NCBI GenBank assembly: GCA_012960505.1
Contig: DUBC01000033.1
Span: 62,001-126,000 of the forward strand
Direction of reading: 5' to 3'
Source: Verrucomicrobiales bacterium
GTDB taxonomy: Bacteria > Verrucomicrobiota > Verrucomicrobiia > Verrucomicrobiales > DEV007
Length of the DNA: 64,000 bases
In this document: positions 1-9,232 of the stretch, one piece after another
How positions within the stretch are numbered: position 1 is the first letter of the stretch
Layout of the letters: each line of letters opens with the position of its first letter
The notes under the pieces: generated by a model
What the model saw: only the letters and a program-made list of their open reading frames with translations
What the model was told of the DNA's origin: nothing
Database searches by the model: none
Made by a program: the position numbers and the translations under genes

Positions 1-89
1 CTCTATTGAGATATTTGGTCTCATACGTGCATTGTAAAGGTTTGTGTATTGCCTTAGAAGCGATTTCAGCTCACTTTTGCCAAGTACAA

Positions 90-1664
90 ATGAAAAGATC
101 TTACCGTCTATTGATCCTATCGCATTTAATATTTCTGACTACAGTCGCATTTCTTATTGCTTCATTTTCATCGCTCACATTATCTGCTGAGAAAGGCTCG
201 CCAAATATTCTTTTTATTCTTGCTGATGATTTGGGGTATGGCGATGTGGGTTGTTATAATCCGAAATCCAAAGTGCCGACTCCTCACCTCGATCAGTTAG
301 CACTTGATGGAATCCGCTTCACTGATGCACACAGTCCTTCCACGGTATGCACTCCTACACGGTATTCTGTTTTGACTGGTCGGATGGCTTTTCGTACGGG
401 AATGAGAGGTGTTTTTACAGGAGCAGGGGGTCCCTGCATGATTGAGGAGGGTAGGATGACTATCGGGGGAATGCTTCAGGAGCGTGGATATAAAACGGCC
501 CTTTTTGGGAAGTGGCACGTTGGCATGACTTTCTATGACAAGGGAGGGAAGCCAATTAATAAAAATGGTCTCGAGGCAGTTAAGAGAATCGACTATTCAA
601 GAGTAATTCCAGACGCGCCGGTTCACCGAGGTTTTGATTTTTTCTATGGTAGTATTTGCTGTCCTACAACTGACTGGCTCTATGCTTTTATAGAAGGTGA
701 CCGTATTCCAGTTCCTCCAACGAAAATAATTGATCGTGGTCCACTTCCCAAGCATCCATACTCGCAAGATAATCGACCAGGAATGATTGCCCCAGGGTAT
801 AAGATGGAGGAGATCGATTTGCAGTTTCTTGATAAAAGTTTGACATTTCTTGATCAACATGCCAAGGCCAAGGAGAAGGCTCCTTTCTTTTTATTCCACT
901 CGACTCAGGCCGTGCACTTACCTTCTTTCCCTGCTGATCAATTCAAAGGAAAAACCAAGGCCGGTCCGCATGGTGATTTCATTTTTGAGCTGGACCATAT
1001 TGTTGGTGAACTTCTCGGGGCTCTTGATAAGCACGGATTTACTGATAATACGCTGGTGATTTTTTCGAGTGATAATGGTCCAGAGGTCCCGACCGTCCTA
1101 TCGATGCGTAATGATCACAAGCATGACGGTGCCAGGCCTTGGAGGGGAGTTAAAAGGGATAACTGGGAAGGAGGCCATAGGGTTCCCTTCATTGCTCGCT
1201 GGCCCGGTAAGATTAAGCCCGGTTCGACAAGCGCTCAGACCCTTTGCCTCACGGATCTAATGGCAACTTGTGCGGCTATTACCGGTGCAAAGATTCCCGA
1301 AAAGGCCGGTGAGGACAGTGTAAACATGCTGCCTGCCCTATTCTCAGAGGATCAGGGTAAACCGATTCGTAAATACACATTGCATCAGACAATCAGTCTA
1401 GCATTGGCCATTCGACGTGGCCCATGGAAGTACCTTGATCACAAAGGATCCGGAGGAAATAACTATACTCGGGCTGGTCGTTGGGGGATGAAACAGTACA
1501 TCGTTCCAGAGAAAGCGCCTCAGGCTCCTGGGCAACTATATAATCTTAACAGTGATCCCGGGGAGACTGAAAATCTGTATTATAAAAATCCAGAAATTGT
1601 TAAGGAATTAAAAGAAAATCTCGAGCAGTTCAAAAAGAGTGGCCGGAGCGCCCCCCTTTCTTGA
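90..1664 (+). CDS. Secreted type I sulfatase (formylglycine-dependent)
   Basis: This is a 524-residue sulfatase that hydrolyses sulfate esters, probably of algal polysaccharides; the substrate cannot be read from sequence. The C-T-P-T-R motif near residue 87 is the formylglycine site, with the Cys oxidised by a maturase. Metal ligands are visible in ADDLGYGD (about 45-52) and SSDNGPE, with GKWHVG and a later NWEGGHR as further active-site elements. The ATG at 90 is preferred over an upstream TTG at 6 because it places a hydrophobic signal peptide at the N terminus, ending near SLTLSAEKG; the protein is therefore likely exported. It stands alone on its strand. No maturase gene is in the window. 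Confidence 0.93.
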   Translation: MKRSYRLLILSHLIFLTTVAFLIASFSSLTLSAEKGSPNILFILADDLGYGDVGCYNPKSKVPTPHLDQLALDGIRFTDAHSPSTVCTPTRYSVLTGRMAFRTGMRGVFTGAGGPCMIEEGRMTIGGMLQERGYKTALFGKWHVGMTFYDKGGKPINKNGLEAVKRIDYSRVIPDAPVHRGFDFFYGSICCPTTDWLYAFIEGDRIPVPPTKIIDRGPLPKHPYSQDNRPGMIAPGYKMEEIDLQFLDKSLTFLDQHAKAKEKAPFFLFHSTQAVHLPSFPADQFKGKTKAGPHGDFIFELDHIVGELLGALDKHGFTDNTLVIFSSDNGPEVPTVLSMRNDHKHDGARPWRGVKRDNWEGGHRVPFIARWPGKIKPGSTSAQTLCLTDLMATCAAITGAKIPEKAGEDSVNMLPALFSEDQGKPIRKYTLHQTISLALAIRRGPWKYLDHKGSGGNNYTRAGRWGMKQYIVPEKAPQAPGQLYNLNSDPGETENLYYKNPEIVKELKENLEQFKKSGRSAPLS

Positions 1665-1808
1665 TAGAGAGATTATAGGGGGCGATGAAAGTGTCATGAT
1701 GCTTTTCCAGAAGAACCTAGTGTAGTCAGAATGTCTACCGGCAGATGGACCCGTATTAGTTATTTTTCAGATTCATTCCAATGAATCAACAGGTTCGTTT
1801 CTTTCCGG

Positions 1809-2120
1809 TCACCGGTCACCGGATTGACGCATGGCACCGGTTGCTCCATGACGGGGTCCGGTAGCATGCCCCGCCTTGTTAGCTCCACCTCCCTGGCGAG
1901 TCGCCGTTGCTCCGTCCGACTCAACATCACCGGCCTCGATAAGCTTTACCAACGGAGGATGCTGCAGGGCCTTCGCGGTTACCTGCCCAGTTTTCCCGGG
2001 TCCCAAAAACAGCTTTTTCCCGCCGGGCAGTGGAATTCTCAGCGGCTTTTTGGTTTTGTTTATAATATCCATGAGCGAACGCAGGATAACATGAACTGGG
2101 CCATCGTCCAGTCTTCGCAC
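1809..2120 (-). CDS. Small GC-rich hypothetical protein with Gly/Ala-rich tail
   Basis: This is a 103-residue ORF of unknown function. The GTG start at 2118-2120 is preceded by AGGAG eight bases upstream; an internal ATG at 2070-2072 is an alternative start. The middle (KTKKPLRIPLPGGKKL, then GPGKTGQ and HPPLVKLIEAGD) looks like a compact folded domain, whereas the last 35 residues are Gly/Ala/Thr/His-rich and low complexity. A CCGGTCA unit repeats at 1805-1822, overlapping the stop. The stretch is visibly richer in G+C than its neighbours, which suggests transfer or a different selective history. The core resembles short proteins I associate with PVC genomes, but I cannot name a family. An opposite-strand ORF covers the same interval and is judged a shadow. 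Confidence 0.5.
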   Translation of the reverse strand: MRRLDDGPVHVILRSLMDIINKTKKPLRIPLPGGKKLFLGPGKTGQVTAKALQHPPLVKLIEAGDVESDGATATRQGGGANKAGHATGPRHGATGAMRQSGDR

Positions 2121-2174
2121 TCCTTTCTCTCCTGAAGGGGAGGAAAGTGGTATTTGTGATTAAGCGGAAGATCC

Positions 2175-3179
2175 TTATATCCCTAAATAAAGATCCCGGC
2201 CCTTGGTAAGTGCGGCAATTTTTCTATCTGCGACACTCCTCTTTAGCATCCAAAAACCGCAGTCAGGATGAATGTATTTTACCCGCCCCTGACCGAGGGT
2301 ATTTTCGGCCTTTTTGATTGATTGGGCAATTTCGTCCGCAGTCTCTACGTGATTTACCTTAATATCGACGACGCCGATACCAATACCGATTTCAGGTTTA
2401 ATCTCCTTCAAAGCTTCAAGATCATCGTCGGGCCGGTGAGCAAGTTCGAGGACCAGATGATCGCAGTTAAGAGAATTAAGAAAATCGATTAAGGGTTTCC
2501 ACTTACCCGACTGTATTGTCTGTCCACCGTAATTTCCGAAGCAGAAATGCACAGCGGTCTTACCATTGAATGCATCGAGGACCCTGTTAATTGCTTCAGC
2601 CGCGAGTGGTCCATGTTCAGGGCTTCCGGGTATATTAGCTTCGTCGATCTGAAGACATTCACAGGGACAGTCTTTAACCTGCTCGGCTAATACGTCTGCG
2701 ATAGCCAATGTCAGGGCATCAAAGTCCTTGTAGTGATTGTCTAAAAGAGTTCTCGAAAGCATGTAAGGACTGGTCACTGTAAATTTAAAATCTCCACCAG
2801 ATACAGATCCTGCTCGGGCACAATCCTCAATCAGATTAAGGGAACCGCTGGTCAGAGCCGATCGAACCACTGCTGCCGGCTTGGCTCGGAATTCCATTTC
2901 CTGTTTTTCTCGAAACTCCTCAGTGTCGGTACGGCCGATGGCGCTATCGCATCCTCCCATTGGCTTTAAAAAATATTCAATCATTCCGTTAGTGTCAGGA
3001 TGATTTACATCGAAACGGTAAAGCTCACCATCAGTTGGTAAATCGATGCCTGAGGACCGTTGTGTATCAAAAATGACCCGGGTCGCATCAATGACGGCCT
3101 GCTCTGAGGGTAGGGCCGATAGCCATTGTGGCACGGGATATGATCCGACAGTTGTGGTTAGGATACTTGGTTCACTCAT
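2175..3179 (-). CDS. MetE C-terminal-like (cobalamin-independent) methyltransferase
   Basis: This 334-residue protein resembles only the catalytic C-terminal barrel of methionine synthase MetE, without the N-terminal barrel that binds folate polyglutamate. The zinc ligands of the family are all visible: His211 and Cys213 (HFCFGNYG), Glu245 (LVLELAH) and Cys307 (HPDCGFW). The early GSYP and later QIDEAN segments are also typical. Such short or core MetE-like enzymes transfer methyl groups to or from thiols with non-folate donors; the actual substrate is not evident. It lies 12 nt downstream of a Na+/solute symporter gene on the same strand, so the imported solute may be its methyl donor. That link is inference. 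Confidence 0.85.
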   Translation of the reverse strand: MSEPSILTTTVGSYPVPQWLSALPSEQAVIDATRVIFDTQRSSGIDLPTDGELYRFDVNHPDTNGMIEYFLKPMGGCDSAIGRTDTEEFREKQEMEFRAKPAAVVRSALTSGSLNLIEDCARAGSVSGGDFKFTVTSPYMLSRTLLDNHYKDFDALTLAIADVLAEQVKDCPCECLQIDEANIPGSPEHGPLAAEAINRVLDAFNGKTAVHFCFGNYGGQTIQSGKWKPLIDFLNSLNCDHLVLELAHRPDDDLEALKEIKPEIGIGIGVVDIKVNHVETADEIAQSIKKAENTLGQGRVKYIHPDCGFWMLKRSVADRKIAALTKGRDLYLGI

Positions 3180-3191
3180 GGGATAAATTAT

Positions 3192-4790
3192 TCAGGAAAG
3201 GTCACGTTCAAAACTTTCGATATGTGAGGGGTCGACTCTTCGGGTCAATTTACTGACAATGACAAAGACTATCACGTTAAACGTTACTGCCAAGCAACCA
3301 AGGTCGATGAGGCGTTTAATGTATTGAATGCCTTCCTCAGAAGAGAAAATAAAAGTCGCTAGCACAACTGTTCCGCCAGTACACATGCCGGCGATGGCTC
3401 CGTTGCGAGTCCCTTTACGTATGTAAAGGATGTCAATTGCTGTAGGAACTAACTGACAGGAGAAGGCCATGGCCAGGAAAAAGAATTGGAGAATGGTATC
3501 CATCCAACCCTTTCCAAAGTCAGTATTTTCTCCAAGTGAAACAATGCCAAGAGCTATTGCAGTCGTGATTATAATTACAATCCGTCCAACCCAGGCACGT
3601 TGTTTTTCGGTGGCATTTGGATTAATTCGATCGTAAAAATCTCTCGTAATAACTCCTCCGAGGGCATGGAGGTTACTATCAGCAGTGCTCATTGAGGCGG
3701 CCATGATCGCGACCATGATGATTGATACCAATATCACTCCAAGGCCTCCAAGCATTACTGGTAATTGTTCGCTCAACATAAATACCGCAATCTGATCTGG
3801 GTCATTAAGTCCTTCAGGCAGGTTCTCCGCGGTCAGGTCTTGATTCGGATCAATGGGTGGATGCACGGCTCTGCCTACCAAACCAACAAGCATCACTCCG
3901 AAAAGGAAGCACGCCGGTAAAACGACCGCAAAAATCACAGCGCTTTGACGAAGGGTTTTAGAGGATTTTGCAGCGTAAAAACGCATCCATTGTGCTGGCT
4001 GAACGATGCTCGCCAGTGAGGCAAATAAGCAGAAAGTGAGGATCCACCATGGGTTCCACTTAGATTCTTTTGGGTCGTGCATTGTGAGTTGCTTAGGGTC
4101 AAGTTCAGCGACCTTACTAAAGAAAGGTTCAACTCCTCCTAAACTCATTATTACTGCAAAACCGGCCAGTAAAGCGCCGGACAGAAGTAGAAGACCTTGC
4201 AGTACATCAGTCCATGCAACGGAGCGCATTCCACCGACTAGTACGTAAATGAGGGTGACTAGAGAGAGAGCAGCTGCTCCAAAGTCGAACATGTTTTCAC
4301 CAAACAGTTGTTGAGCGAGCATCCCGCCGGCCTTGATCTGAATGATGATGTATGGAAGGACATAGAGTATACCCAGTACTGCCACCACGAAACGGATTCC
4401 AGTTCCACCGTAATATCCTGCTATCATGTCTCCAGGAGTCACATAACCCCTAGCTTGGCCCAGTTTTCTTATTCCGTTCCCGAGCAGATAGACGGCTGCT
4501 CCAGCAACTGGTAGATTCAGTGCGAGGAACATCGAGGAAACGCCATGCTTGTAGACTAGGCCTGGAAAACCAAGTAGGGCAACGCCCGAGAAGAAAGTGG
4601 CCATGATTGTCAGTGAGGTGACCAGCAGTCCCTGACCCCGTCCTGCAAGATAATAATCCTCCTCAGTTCCTTTACTTTTCAGGTATCCGAAAATGCCCAG
4701 CCCGAGTAGTATTAATAAATAGATGACTAGGACAATTTTCGGGGTATTCCCAAGGTCAGTGTTAGAGAGCAAAATGATCAGATCACTCAT
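3192..4790 (-). CDS. Sodium:solute symporter (SSS family)
   Basis: This is a 532-residue inner-membrane transporter with about 13 hydrophobic segments, of normal length for the SSS family. It begins with a segment typical of the family (LVIYLLILLGLGIFGYLKSKG, followed by DYYLAGRG), and contains the GYVTPGDMIAGYYGG and VLVGGMRSVAWTDVLQG signatures. It imports an unidentified organic solute with Na+. The start overlaps the stop of the upstream two-TM protein gene by 8 nt and the stop is 12 nt from the MetE-like gene, so the three are probably one transcript. The solute could be a methylated osmolyte given the methyltransferase neighbour, but nothing in the protein fixes this. Confidence 0.92.
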   Translation of the reverse strand: MSDLIILLSNTDLGNTPKIVLVIYLLILLGLGIFGYLKSKGTEEDYYLAGRGQGLLVTSLTIMATFFSGVALLGFPGLVYKHGVSSMFLALNLPVAGAAVYLLGNGIRKLGQARGYVTPGDMIAGYYGGTGIRFVVAVLGILYVLPYIIIQIKAGGMLAQQLFGENMFDFGAAALSLVTLIYVLVGGMRSVAWTDVLQGLLLLSGALLAGFAVIMSLGGVEPFFSKVAELDPKQLTMHDPKESKWNPWWILTFCLFASLASIVQPAQWMRFYAAKSSKTLRQSAVIFAVVLPACFLFGVMLVGLVGRAVHPPIDPNQDLTAENLPEGLNDPDQIAVFMLSEQLPVMLGGLGVILVSIIMVAIMAASMSTADSNLHALGGVITRDFYDRINPNATEKQRAWVGRIVIIITTAIALGIVSLGENTDFGKGWMDTILQFFFLAMAFSCQLVPTAIDILYIRKGTRNGAIAGMCTGGTVVLATFIFSSEEGIQYIKRLIDLGCLAVTFNVIVFVIVSKLTRRVDPSHIESFERDLS

Positions 4791-5028
4791 TGTCTTGCCC
4801 CTTTCCCCATAGGACCCGTGCAGCGACGAGAATTACTGCCGCTTCGACAAAGAACCAGAGAACGGCCCATACGTACAGGGCCGGCATACCGAACCAGAAT
4901 TTAGGCTCTGATCCGGGCGGATTGATCATCAATGAGCCAGGTCCTGGGCCCATGATTAATGCGATTAAAAATATTGCAACCAAGGTAAAAGCCATGGTTC
5001 TGTGTTTTTGCTGTTTGTCGCCCGGCAT
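4783..5028 (-). CDS. Small two-TM protein, probable symporter partner
   Basis: This is an 81-residue membrane protein with hydrophobic segments at about residues 12-30 and 48-73, joined by a short Pro/Gly-rich loop (MGPGPGSLMINPPGSEPKF). It overlaps the start of the SSS symporter by 8 nt, which implies translational coupling. Small two-helix proteins frequently precede SSS transporters (for example the DUF485, DUF4212 and DUF997 types); this one is the right size and position, but I cannot assign it to a specific family. A role in assembly or modulation of the symporter is inference. The gene is divergent from the enolase-superfamily gene, with an 80-nt gap that should hold both promoters. 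Confidence 0.8.
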   Translation of the reverse strand: MPGDKQQKHRTMAFTLVAIFLIALIMGPGPGSLMINPPGSEPKFWFGMPALYVWAVLWFFVEAAVILVAARVLWGKGQDNE

Positions 5029-5107
5029 ACTGTCTGATAATCTTTTATTTCAAACGAACATGAGTAACTTGTCGATTCTCTATTTGAGTCGCATGCTTAT
5101 TTGAAAG

Positions 5108-6562
5108 ATGTCAATTACTATAGAGAATTTCGAGTTTCGTACACGCCCGATGAGAACGCGGTTCCCATTCCGTTATGGAATTGCTGCCATGACTGAGCTT
5201 CCACATGTTTTTCTTCGTATTACTGTGGACTTGAACGGGGAAAAGATTGATGGAATTGCCTCAGAGGGATTACCTCCTAAGTGGTTCACTAAGAATCCGT
5301 CAACACGATTTGAAGAGGATTTACCCCAGATGTATCAGGTACTTGAGCAGGCTGTTTCGTTTGGGTTAAATCAAGAATCGGAATCTGTTTTTGCCTTATG
5401 GAAAAATATTTACGATTGCCAGGAGAGTTGGGCTAATGCCGAGAAAGTTCCTCCTCTCCTTGCTCACTTAGGAACTTCGCTAGTAGAGAGAGCAGTCATT
5501 GACGCTTTTTGCCGAGGAACAGGAGATAGTTTTGCTGAAGCTCTTAGGAGTAATCAATTCGGCATTGCATTAGAGTCTATTCATTCAGAGCTGAGAGGAT
5601 CTGATCCTGTGAAATGGTTGCCAAAAGAACCCAAAAAATCTCTCATTGCGCGTCACACCATTGGTCTTGGAGATGCTCTTACTGCAGATGATATTGAGAA
5701 GGAAGAGTTGTGCGATGATGGATTGCCTCAGGCATTGGATGACGCTATCCGGTATTACGGTCTCACGCACTTCAAAGTAAAATTGTCCGGTAATTTGGAA
5801 TCTGACATGCCGAGATTAAAAAACATTGCTGAAATGCTCGGACAATTGGTTCCGGAATTTAAGTTCACTCTGGACGGTAATGAACAGTATCCAAATGTCA
5901 TGGATTTCCGGGAGCATTGGGAACAATTTCTCGAAGATCCGATCTTAGAACGTTTTCTTAGTGATTCGCATCTACTTTTTGTAGAGCAACCCATTCATAG
6001 AGACTCTGCTTTGCATGATTCAGTCAGACAGGAGATAGAATCTTGGGAATCTGGACTCCCGATGATTATAGATGAATCGGACGGCAAATTGGACTCATTA
6101 CGTAGGGCACTTGAGTTGGGGTATCGCGGAACGAGTCACAAGAATTGTAAAGGGGTGTTCAAGGGAGTTGCCAATGCCTGCCTCCTTGAATATTTGCGAA
6201 GAGAGGGAACGGGTCCATGGATTCTGAGTGGTGAGGACTTGGCAAATGTTGGTCCTGTCGCTCTACTCAATGATCTTGCCGTAATGTCTTCGCTGGGCGT
6301 TCAGCATGTTGAACGTAACGGGCACCATTATTTTTCCGGACTCTCTGTGTTTCCCCGATCCTTACAAGAAGATATTTGTGCAGCACATCCGGATCTCTAT
6401 GAGTGGATTGATTCAGGTTTCGCTTCGCTTGTCATAAAGGAGGGCTCGATTCTGGCCAAATCGATCATTTCTGGCCCTTTTGGTTGTGCAGTGGAATTGT
6501 CAGAGGAAATGCTGTGTAATTTAGGTGATCCGGGTCTAAATTTAGGTCAATTCAGTAATTAA
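5108..6562 (+). CDS. Enolase-superfamily enzyme (mandelate racemase/muconate-lactonizing type)
   Basis: This 484-residue cytoplasmic enzyme abstracts the proton alpha to a carboxylate using a divalent metal. The catalytic set is visible: Lys223-x-Lys225 (HFKVKLSG), metal ligands Asp256 (TLDGNE), Glu293 (FVEQPI) and Asp322/Glu323 (IIDESDG), and Lys345 (SHKNCKG) on the opposite face. The N-terminal capping region is longer than usual, making the protein roughly 100 residues larger than typical family members. Reaction class (racemase, epimerase, dehydratase or dipeptide epimerase) cannot be determined. It is transcribed divergently from the symporter/methyltransferase set, so shared substrate metabolism is possible. 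Confidence 0.85.
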   Translation: MSITIENFEFRTRPMRTRFPFRYGIAAMTELPHVFLRITVDLNGEKIDGIASEGLPPKWFTKNPSTRFEEDLPQMYQVLEQAVSFGLNQESESVFALWKNIYDCQESWANAEKVPPLLAHLGTSLVERAVIDAFCRGTGDSFAEALRSNQFGIALESIHSELRGSDPVKWLPKEPKKSLIARHTIGLGDALTADDIEKEELCDDGLPQALDDAIRYYGLTHFKVKLSGNLESDMPRLKNIAEMLGQLVPEFKFTLDGNEQYPNVMDFREHWEQFLEDPILERFLSDSHLLFVEQPIHRDSALHDSVRQEIESWESGLPMIIDESDGKLDSLRRALELGYRGTSHKNCKGVFKGVANACLLEYLRREGTGPWILSGEDLANVGPVALLNDLAVMSSLGVQHVERNGHHYFSGLSVFPRSLQEDICAAHPDLYEWIDSGFASLVIKEGSILAKSIISGPFGCAVELSEEMLCNLGDPGLNLGQFSN

Positions 6563-6655
6563 ATCCTTTAAGATAAAGCTATTTTGTTTAGTTTTTTATG
6601 GTGGTCAGCTTTTTTTGGCCAAGCATTTCAATAATAAATAAAATCTATTTAAAAA

Positions 6656-7420
6656 ATGACCCGTACAGCAACTCTCCTTCTTTTCCCTATAGTGGCTTTT
6701 GTATCAGCTGCAATGTTTTCATTTGCCGAAGAAAAAAAAGCGGCACCGCCAATTAAGGCTCTGCTCGTTACTGGGGGAGGATACCATGATTACAAGGGCC
6801 AGGAAAAAATATTAACTGAAGGAGTCAGTAAAAGATTTCCAGTCAAATGGGGAGTCATTCACAAAGATGCTAAAGGTACTAAGGAAGCTCTCAGTAAAAA
6901 AGGATGGGCCGACGATTATGATATTGTAGTCTATAATCTTTGCCACGCGCATGAGACGGATGCTTCGTTCGTGGAATCTCTAGCAAAAATTCATGATTCA
7001 GGAAAGCCGGCGGTATCTATCCATTGTTCAATGCATTCATATCATTGGAAAATCCCGGGTGAAACAAAGCACTGGCCTGCAATGCTTGGAGTCACTTCGC
7101 CTCGTCATGGAAAGCATGCTCCGATTACGATAACCAATGTTAAGCCAGATCATCCGGTCATGAAAGGATTCCCTAAAAAGTGGGTCACTCCAAAGGGAGA
7201 GCTTTACCATATTAAGAAAACCTGGCCAAGTGCCACGATCCTAGCCAAGGGCTCAATTGATAATGGCAAGTCCACGCATGACTGTGTTTGGGTTAACAAG
7301 TATGGGAAGGGGAGAGTATTTGGAACGACGATAGGTCACCACAATGAAACTATGCAGTCTAAAGAATACCTTGACCTTGTTAGTAACGGTATTTTGTGGG
7401 CAACTGGGCGTGTGAAATAA
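6656..7420 (+). CDS. Secreted ThuA-like protein
   Basis: This 254-residue protein has an N-terminal signal sequence (residues 1-24, ending FSFAEE) followed by a ThuA fold related to class I glutamine amidotransferases. Visible family segments include ALLVTGGGYHDY near the start, YDIVVYNLCHAHE, PAVSIHCSMHSYHW, HGKHAPITI, HPVMKGFP and the terminal GRVFGTTIGHHNETM. ThuA-like proteins are numerous in PVC bacteria and are linked to carbohydrate use, but the biochemical role is unsettled. Export suggests action outside the cytoplasm. It is convergent with sufU, 14 nt apart. Confidence 0.88.
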   Translation: MTRTATLLLFPIVAFVSAAMFSFAEEKKAAPPIKALLVTGGGYHDYKGQEKILTEGVSKRFPVKWGVIHKDAKGTKEALSKKGWADDYDIVVYNLCHAHETDASFVESLAKIHDSGKPAVSIHCSMHSYHWKIPGETKHWPAMLGVTSPRHGKHAPITITNVKPDHPVMKGFPKKWVTPKGELYHIKKTWPSATILAKGSIDNGKSTHDCVWVNKYGKGRVFGTTIGHHNETMQSKEYLDLVSNGILWATGRVK

Positions 7421-7434
7421 TCTTAATTTGATTA

Positions 7435-7884
7435 TTATTCTGTAGTCGCTTCCATAGCACCCTTAAGTGCAGATTCAAGGGCGTGCCAGGCTAGCGTTGC
7501 GCATTTGACTCTTGCCGGAAATTTCCGAACTCCTACTAGTGCGGCCATCTCTCCATGCTGTACTAGGTCGATTTCTGGCTCCTCATCTCCTGTCAGTAAG
7601 GCCTTGGTCTCTTCAATTAGTTTTCCTATTTCGTTAACCGTTTTCCCCTGAATCATTGTTGTCATTATTGATCCAGAGGCACGCGAAATCGCACATCCTT
7701 CAGTTTTACATGCGATTTCATTCACCTGCTCGTCTGGTTTTCTGAGATAAACTGTTAGCTTATCGCCACACAATGGATTGAAACCTTCGGCCTGATGAGT
7801 GCATGGTATGAGTGGTTCTCCATTCCTAGGGCGTTTGTTGTGAGCAAGAATAATTTCTTGGTAAAGGTCACTCAGGTCTTCCAT
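7435..7884 (-). CDS. sufU: SufU-type Fe-S assembly sulfur acceptor
   Basis: This is a 149-residue SufU homologue. Zinc-site residues sit at almost the positions known from Bacillus SufU: Cys39 and Asp41 (NPLCGD), Cys64 (GCAIS) and Cys128 (VKCATLAW). It also has the insertion typical of SufU relative to IscU, before the last Cys. In the established pathway SufU accepts persulfide from the cysteine desulfurase SufS and passes it to the SufBCD scaffold. It follows sufS by 14 nt on the same strand, so the two are co-transcribed. sufBCD are not in the window. Confidence 0.94.
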   Translation of the reverse strand: MEDLSDLYQEIILAHNKRPRNGEPLIPCTHQAEGFNPLCGDKLTVYLRKPDEQVNEIACKTEGCAISRASGSIMTTMIQGKTVNEIGKLIEETKALLTGDEEPEIDLVQHGEMAALVGVRKFPARVKCATLAWHALESALKGAMEATTE

Positions 7885-7898
7885 TCGGCTACAGTTGC

Positions 7899-9119
7899 TC
7901 AGGATTCAAATAATGCGCAGATTTCTTTTAGCGTTTCTGTTAATTGATTGATTTCATCAACCGTATTATAAAAAGTCAAAGACGCACGTGTTGTTGCACT
8001 GAGCCCCAATCTTTTCATAAGGGGTTGCGCACAGTGATGGCCTGCGCGAACAGCAATGCCCTTTGTATCTAGTATTGTAGCGATATCATGAGGATGAACC
8101 GAATCAATAGTGAAAGACAGGACGGGCACCTTATTCTCTGCTGTTCCAACCAGTTTTATTGAGGGAATTTCTCCCAATAATTTATTGGCATGATTCATGA
8201 GGAGAGATTCTTTTTTATGGATCGTTTCCCAGCCGATGTTGGTAACATAATCAATTGCTGCTTTGAGCCCAATCGCTCCACTAATGTTAGGGGTCCCAGC
8301 TTCGAATCTCTCTGGAGAAGGACGGAAAGTGGTTCCATCAAAGCTAACAATTTCTATCATGTCACCCCCTCCCTGATAAGGCGTCATTTTATTGAGAAGA
8401 TCCTTGCGTCCGTATAAAACTCCCAGACCATCAGGCCCAAATATTTTGTGGGATGAAAAAACATAAAAATCACATCCCAGATCCTGAACGTCCACTTCCT
8501 GATGAGCTACGGCCTGAGCTCCATCGATGAGAACAGGTATTCCTTTTCGATGTGCGATCTCTACCATTTCCTTGGCCGGGTTAATTGTTCCTAGTGCATT
8601 CGATACATGTACAAATGCCACTAATTTTGTACGTTCATTCAGTAATGATTCAAATTGATCCAGATCCGTTTCGCCCTCGTCTGTGATTGGTGCTGGAACG
8701 ACCCGCGATCCATTTTCACCAGCTATTAACTGCCAAGGTACGATGTTAGCATGGTGTTCCATTTCTGTTATCAAGATTTCATCACCTGGCTCAAGTCTTT
8801 CATTACAGAAGCTTCTCGCGACTAGATTAATTGCCTCGGTTGCTCCCCGAACAAAAATAATTTCATCGTTATGATCGGCATTAATGAAATTTGCTACGCA
8901 TGTCCTTGCCTCATCGTATAATGTTGTAGCATTCATGCTCAGATAGTGAACACCGCGATGGATGTTGGCGTTCTCCTTAGAGAGGAAATCAGATAAGCGG
9001 TCTATGACGGCCTGTGGCTTCTGAGTCGTGGCGGCATTATCGAGATAAATTAACGGCTTCCCGTTAATCTCTTGGTTAAGGATTGGGAAGTCTTTTCTGA
9101 GATCTGTATCTTCTTTCAT
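7899..9119 (-). CDS. sufS: Cysteine desulfurase SufS (group II)
   Basis: This is a 406-residue PLP enzyme that removes sulfur from cysteine for Fe-S cluster assembly. The PLP lysine is Lys225 (SSHKIFGPDG); His122/His123 lie in MEHHANIVPW. The persulfide-forming Cys363 sits in RAGHHCAQPLM, the short-loop context characteristic of SufS/CsdA rather than IscS. Length is normal. It is the first gene of a sufS-sufU pair and is divergent from the DJ-1/PfpI gene with a gap of about 110 nt. Confidence 0.96.
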   Translation of the reverse strand: MKEDTDLRKDFPILNQEINGKPLIYLDNAATTQKPQAVIDRLSDFLSKENANIHRGVHYLSMNATTLYDEARTCVANFINADHNDEIIFVRGATEAINLVARSFCNERLEPGDEILITEMEHHANIVPWQLIAGENGSRVVPAPITDEGETDLDQFESLLNERTKLVAFVHVSNALGTINPAKEMVEIAHRKGIPVLIDGAQAVAHQEVDVQDLGCDFYVFSSHKIFGPDGLGVLYGRKDLLNKMTPYQGGGDMIEIVSFDGTTFRPSPERFEAGTPNISGAIGLKAAIDYVTNIGWETIHKKESLLMNHANKLLGEIPSIKLVGTAENKVPVLSFTIDSVHPHDIATILDTKGIAVRAGHHCAQPLMKRLGLSATTRASLTFYNTVDEINQLTETLKEICALFES

Positions 9120-9232
9120 CTGTCCGACTCTCTTTAAATGAACCTTACGATGGAAACATTCAAACGGATTTCTTAGTTTTAAGGTTTAGTATTGTTTGTT
9201 TCTCAGGTCTATGGGAGCTTTAAATATAGTAT

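Noticed and set aside
1646..1690. CGCCCCC/GGGGGCG inverted repeat after the sulfatase as a terminator
   Set aside because: The loop is about 22 nt and no T-run follows.
1824..2135. Plus-strand ORF opposite the small GC-rich gene
   Set aside because: It shows no protein-like core, whereas the minus strand has a domain-like segment and a good ribosome-binding site; judged a GC-driven shadow.
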